From Candidatus Aenigmatarchaeota archaeon (GTDB lineage: Archaea; Aenigmatarchaeota; Aenigmatarchaeia; CG10238-14; SCSR01): 12,237 nt of DNA. Made by a program: the position numbers and the translations under genes. Each line of letters opens with the position of its first letter. Positions within the stretch are counted from its first letter, which is position 1. Positions 11,755-12,237 of this stretch are shown one piece after another. The notes beneath the pieces were generated by a model that saw only the letters and a list, made by a program, of their open reading frames with translations, made no database searches and had not been told where the DNA came from. Where the stretch lies: the NCBI GenBank assembly GCA_030616125.1, contig JAUWXZ010000009.1, forward strand, positions 1 to 12,237, read 5' to 3'.

Positions 11755-12003
11755 ATGGCTGAAGAAAAAATCATGGTAATAAACTTAAGAAAAAAAGTAT
11801 TAGAAAGACCTAGATGGGAAAGGAGCAAAAGTACTTTAACGATTTTAAAAGATGTTTTGAAAAAGCAAACAAAAACAGAAAAAATAAAAATTGATAAAAA
11901 CCTTAATGAGAAAATTTGGAGCAGAAGTAAGCCTTTGACAAAATTAAGAATTAAAATAATAAAATCTGATGACGGTTCCGTTAAAGTAGAATTAGTGGAA
12001 TAA
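11755..12003 (+). CDS. rpl31e: 50S ribosomal protein eL31 (L31e)
   Basis: Large-subunit ribosomal protein near the exit tunnel, of the archaeal/eukaryotic eL31 family. The 82 residues match the family from VINLRKKVLERPRWERSKST (8-27), through VLKKQTKTEKIKIDKNLNEKIWSRS (about 34-58) to the C-terminal KLRIKIIKSDDGSVKVELVE (63-82). The W-x-R-x-K-S and LNEKIWSR blocks are diagnostic. Length is normal. The ATG at 11755 lies 24 bp from the centre of a TATA box, so the mRNA is probably leaderless; a second ATG at 11773 is possible but would trim the N-terminus. It converges with eS31 across 14 bp. Confidence 0.95.
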   Translation: MAEEKIMVINLRKKVLERPRWERSKSTLTILKDVLKKQTKTEKIKIDKNLNEKIWSRSKPLTKLRIKIIKSDDGSVKVELVE

Positions 12004-12017
12004 TAGAAATTTATAGC

Positions 12018-12200
12018 TTACTTATTTTTTTGTTTCCAAATAGTTAACTTGCACTTACCGCAATACCATCTGTTATCATGATCTGCCATGAAGGTTCCAT
12101 CTCCACATCGATCACAAATCTTTCTAATTCTTTCAAGCTTTTCGTCTTTAGTTTTAAAGAAACTACTCTGTTTTACTGGTCTGTGTTTCAATTTTTTCAA
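12018..12200 (-). CDS. rps27ae: 30S ribosomal protein eS31 (S27ae), zinc-ribbon; start uncertain
   Basis: Small-subunit protein with a C4 zinc ribbon, homologous to the ribosomal part of eukaryotic ubiquitin-S27a fusions. From the TTG at 12200 it has 60 residues. The zinc site is C33-x2-C36 ... C47-x2-C50 in ICDRCGDGTFMADHDNRWYCGKC, which matches the family pattern CxRCGxGxFMAxHxxRxxCGKC. The first 30 residues are Lys/Arg-rich, as usual. There is no ATG in frame; TTG at 12200 or 12191 are candidates, and the frame stays open to the window edge, so the real start could also be outside. These candidate starts lie within the likely eS24 tail in another frame, so the two genes probably overlap by about 28-38 bp. 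Confidence 0.88.
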   Translation of the reverse strand: MKKLKHRPVKQSSFFKTKDEKLERIRKICDRCGDGTFMADHDNRWYCGKCKLTIWKQKNK

Positions 12201-12237
12201 CTTCTTTTGCTTCTTCCTTTTTAATCTTTTCTTTGGG
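12163..12237 (-). CDS. rps24e: C-terminal tail of 30S ribosomal protein eS24 (partial)
   Basis: A minus-strand frame entering from the right edge ends at TAG 12165-12163 and reads PKEKIKKEEAKEV followed by EKIETQTSKTE. Lys/Glu-rich alternating tails of this kind end archaeal eS24 proteins, and eS24 usually lies just before eS31, which is exactly the next gene here. Only 24 residues are visible and none belongs to the conserved fold, so the identification rests on context and composition. It overlaps the eS31 N-terminal region in a different frame. Confidence 0.55.
   Translation of the reverse strand, partial: PKEKIKKEEAKEVEKIETQTSKTE

Noticed and set aside
1..12237. Mobile element, CRISPR array, toxin-antitoxin or other accessory system.
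   Set aside because: No transposase, integrase, inverted terminal repeats, regularly spaced repeats or paired toxin/antitoxin ORFs were found; nearly all the DNA is accounted for by core genes.

Overview
The window is AT-rich archaeal DNA packed with core information-processing genes. The clearest archaeal/eukaryote-type markers are eS19, eL37, eL15, eL39, eL31, eS31 (S27ae) and a tail that looks like eS24; RNA polymerase subunit P; prefoldin beta; FEN-1; the RNase P proteins Rpp30 and Pop5; SBDS; the exosome subunits Rrp4/Rrp41/Rrp42; and a proteasome alpha subunit. Very short intergenic spaces, several trimmed proteins (PDCD5, eL15) and a pilin-like class III signal peptide suggest a small-genome, perhaps DPANN-like archaeon. 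That lineage guess is inference; nothing seen here fixes the phylum.

Layout. Positions 1-253 hold an unresolved edge: a possible minus-strand gene start, and a plus-strand two-helix membrane ORF that has no normal start codon. Positions 264-1303 are a plus-strand run eS19 - PDCD5 - eL37 - RpoP. After a 149-bp gap comes prefoldin beta - UPF0147 - SepF (1453-2432). A minus-strand block follows: glycyl-tRNA synthetase, FEN-1 and a small membrane protein (2429-5261). Plus-strand genes resume with eL15, then an RNase P cluster: Rpp30, a HAD hydrolase, a 37-residue microprotein and Pop5, linked by 4-bp ATGA overlaps. Next is the exosome/proteasome run PsmA - SBDS - Rrp4 - Rrp41 - Rrp42 - eL39 (7730-11465). 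An inverted 49-residue pilin-like ORF separates eL39 from eL31. On the right edge eS31 and the likely end of eS24 come in from the minus strand.

The genes fit together as RNA and protein quality control: tRNA 5' maturation (RNase P), 3' RNA decay (exosome), 60S-type subunit maturation (SBDS), protein folding and degradation (prefoldin, proteasome) and the ribosome itself. The arrangement looks like two conserved archaeal clusters with their downstream halves exchanged: eS19-PDCD5 is now followed by eL37-RpoP-prefoldin, and the exosome genes by eL39-eL31.

Expression signals are readable. Many downstream genes have a GGTGA/GTGA Shine-Dalgarno element containing the upstream stop codon. TATA-like boxes lie about 24-30 bp before several first genes. 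At two divergent junctions a single near-symmetric TTTAAATA box is placed to serve both directions. I found no tRNA, rRNA, CRISPR array or insertion sequence, and no obvious new defence or mobile system. The best leads are the microprotein in the RNase P operon, the cluster exchange, the shared divergent TATA boxes and the inverted pilin-like ORF.
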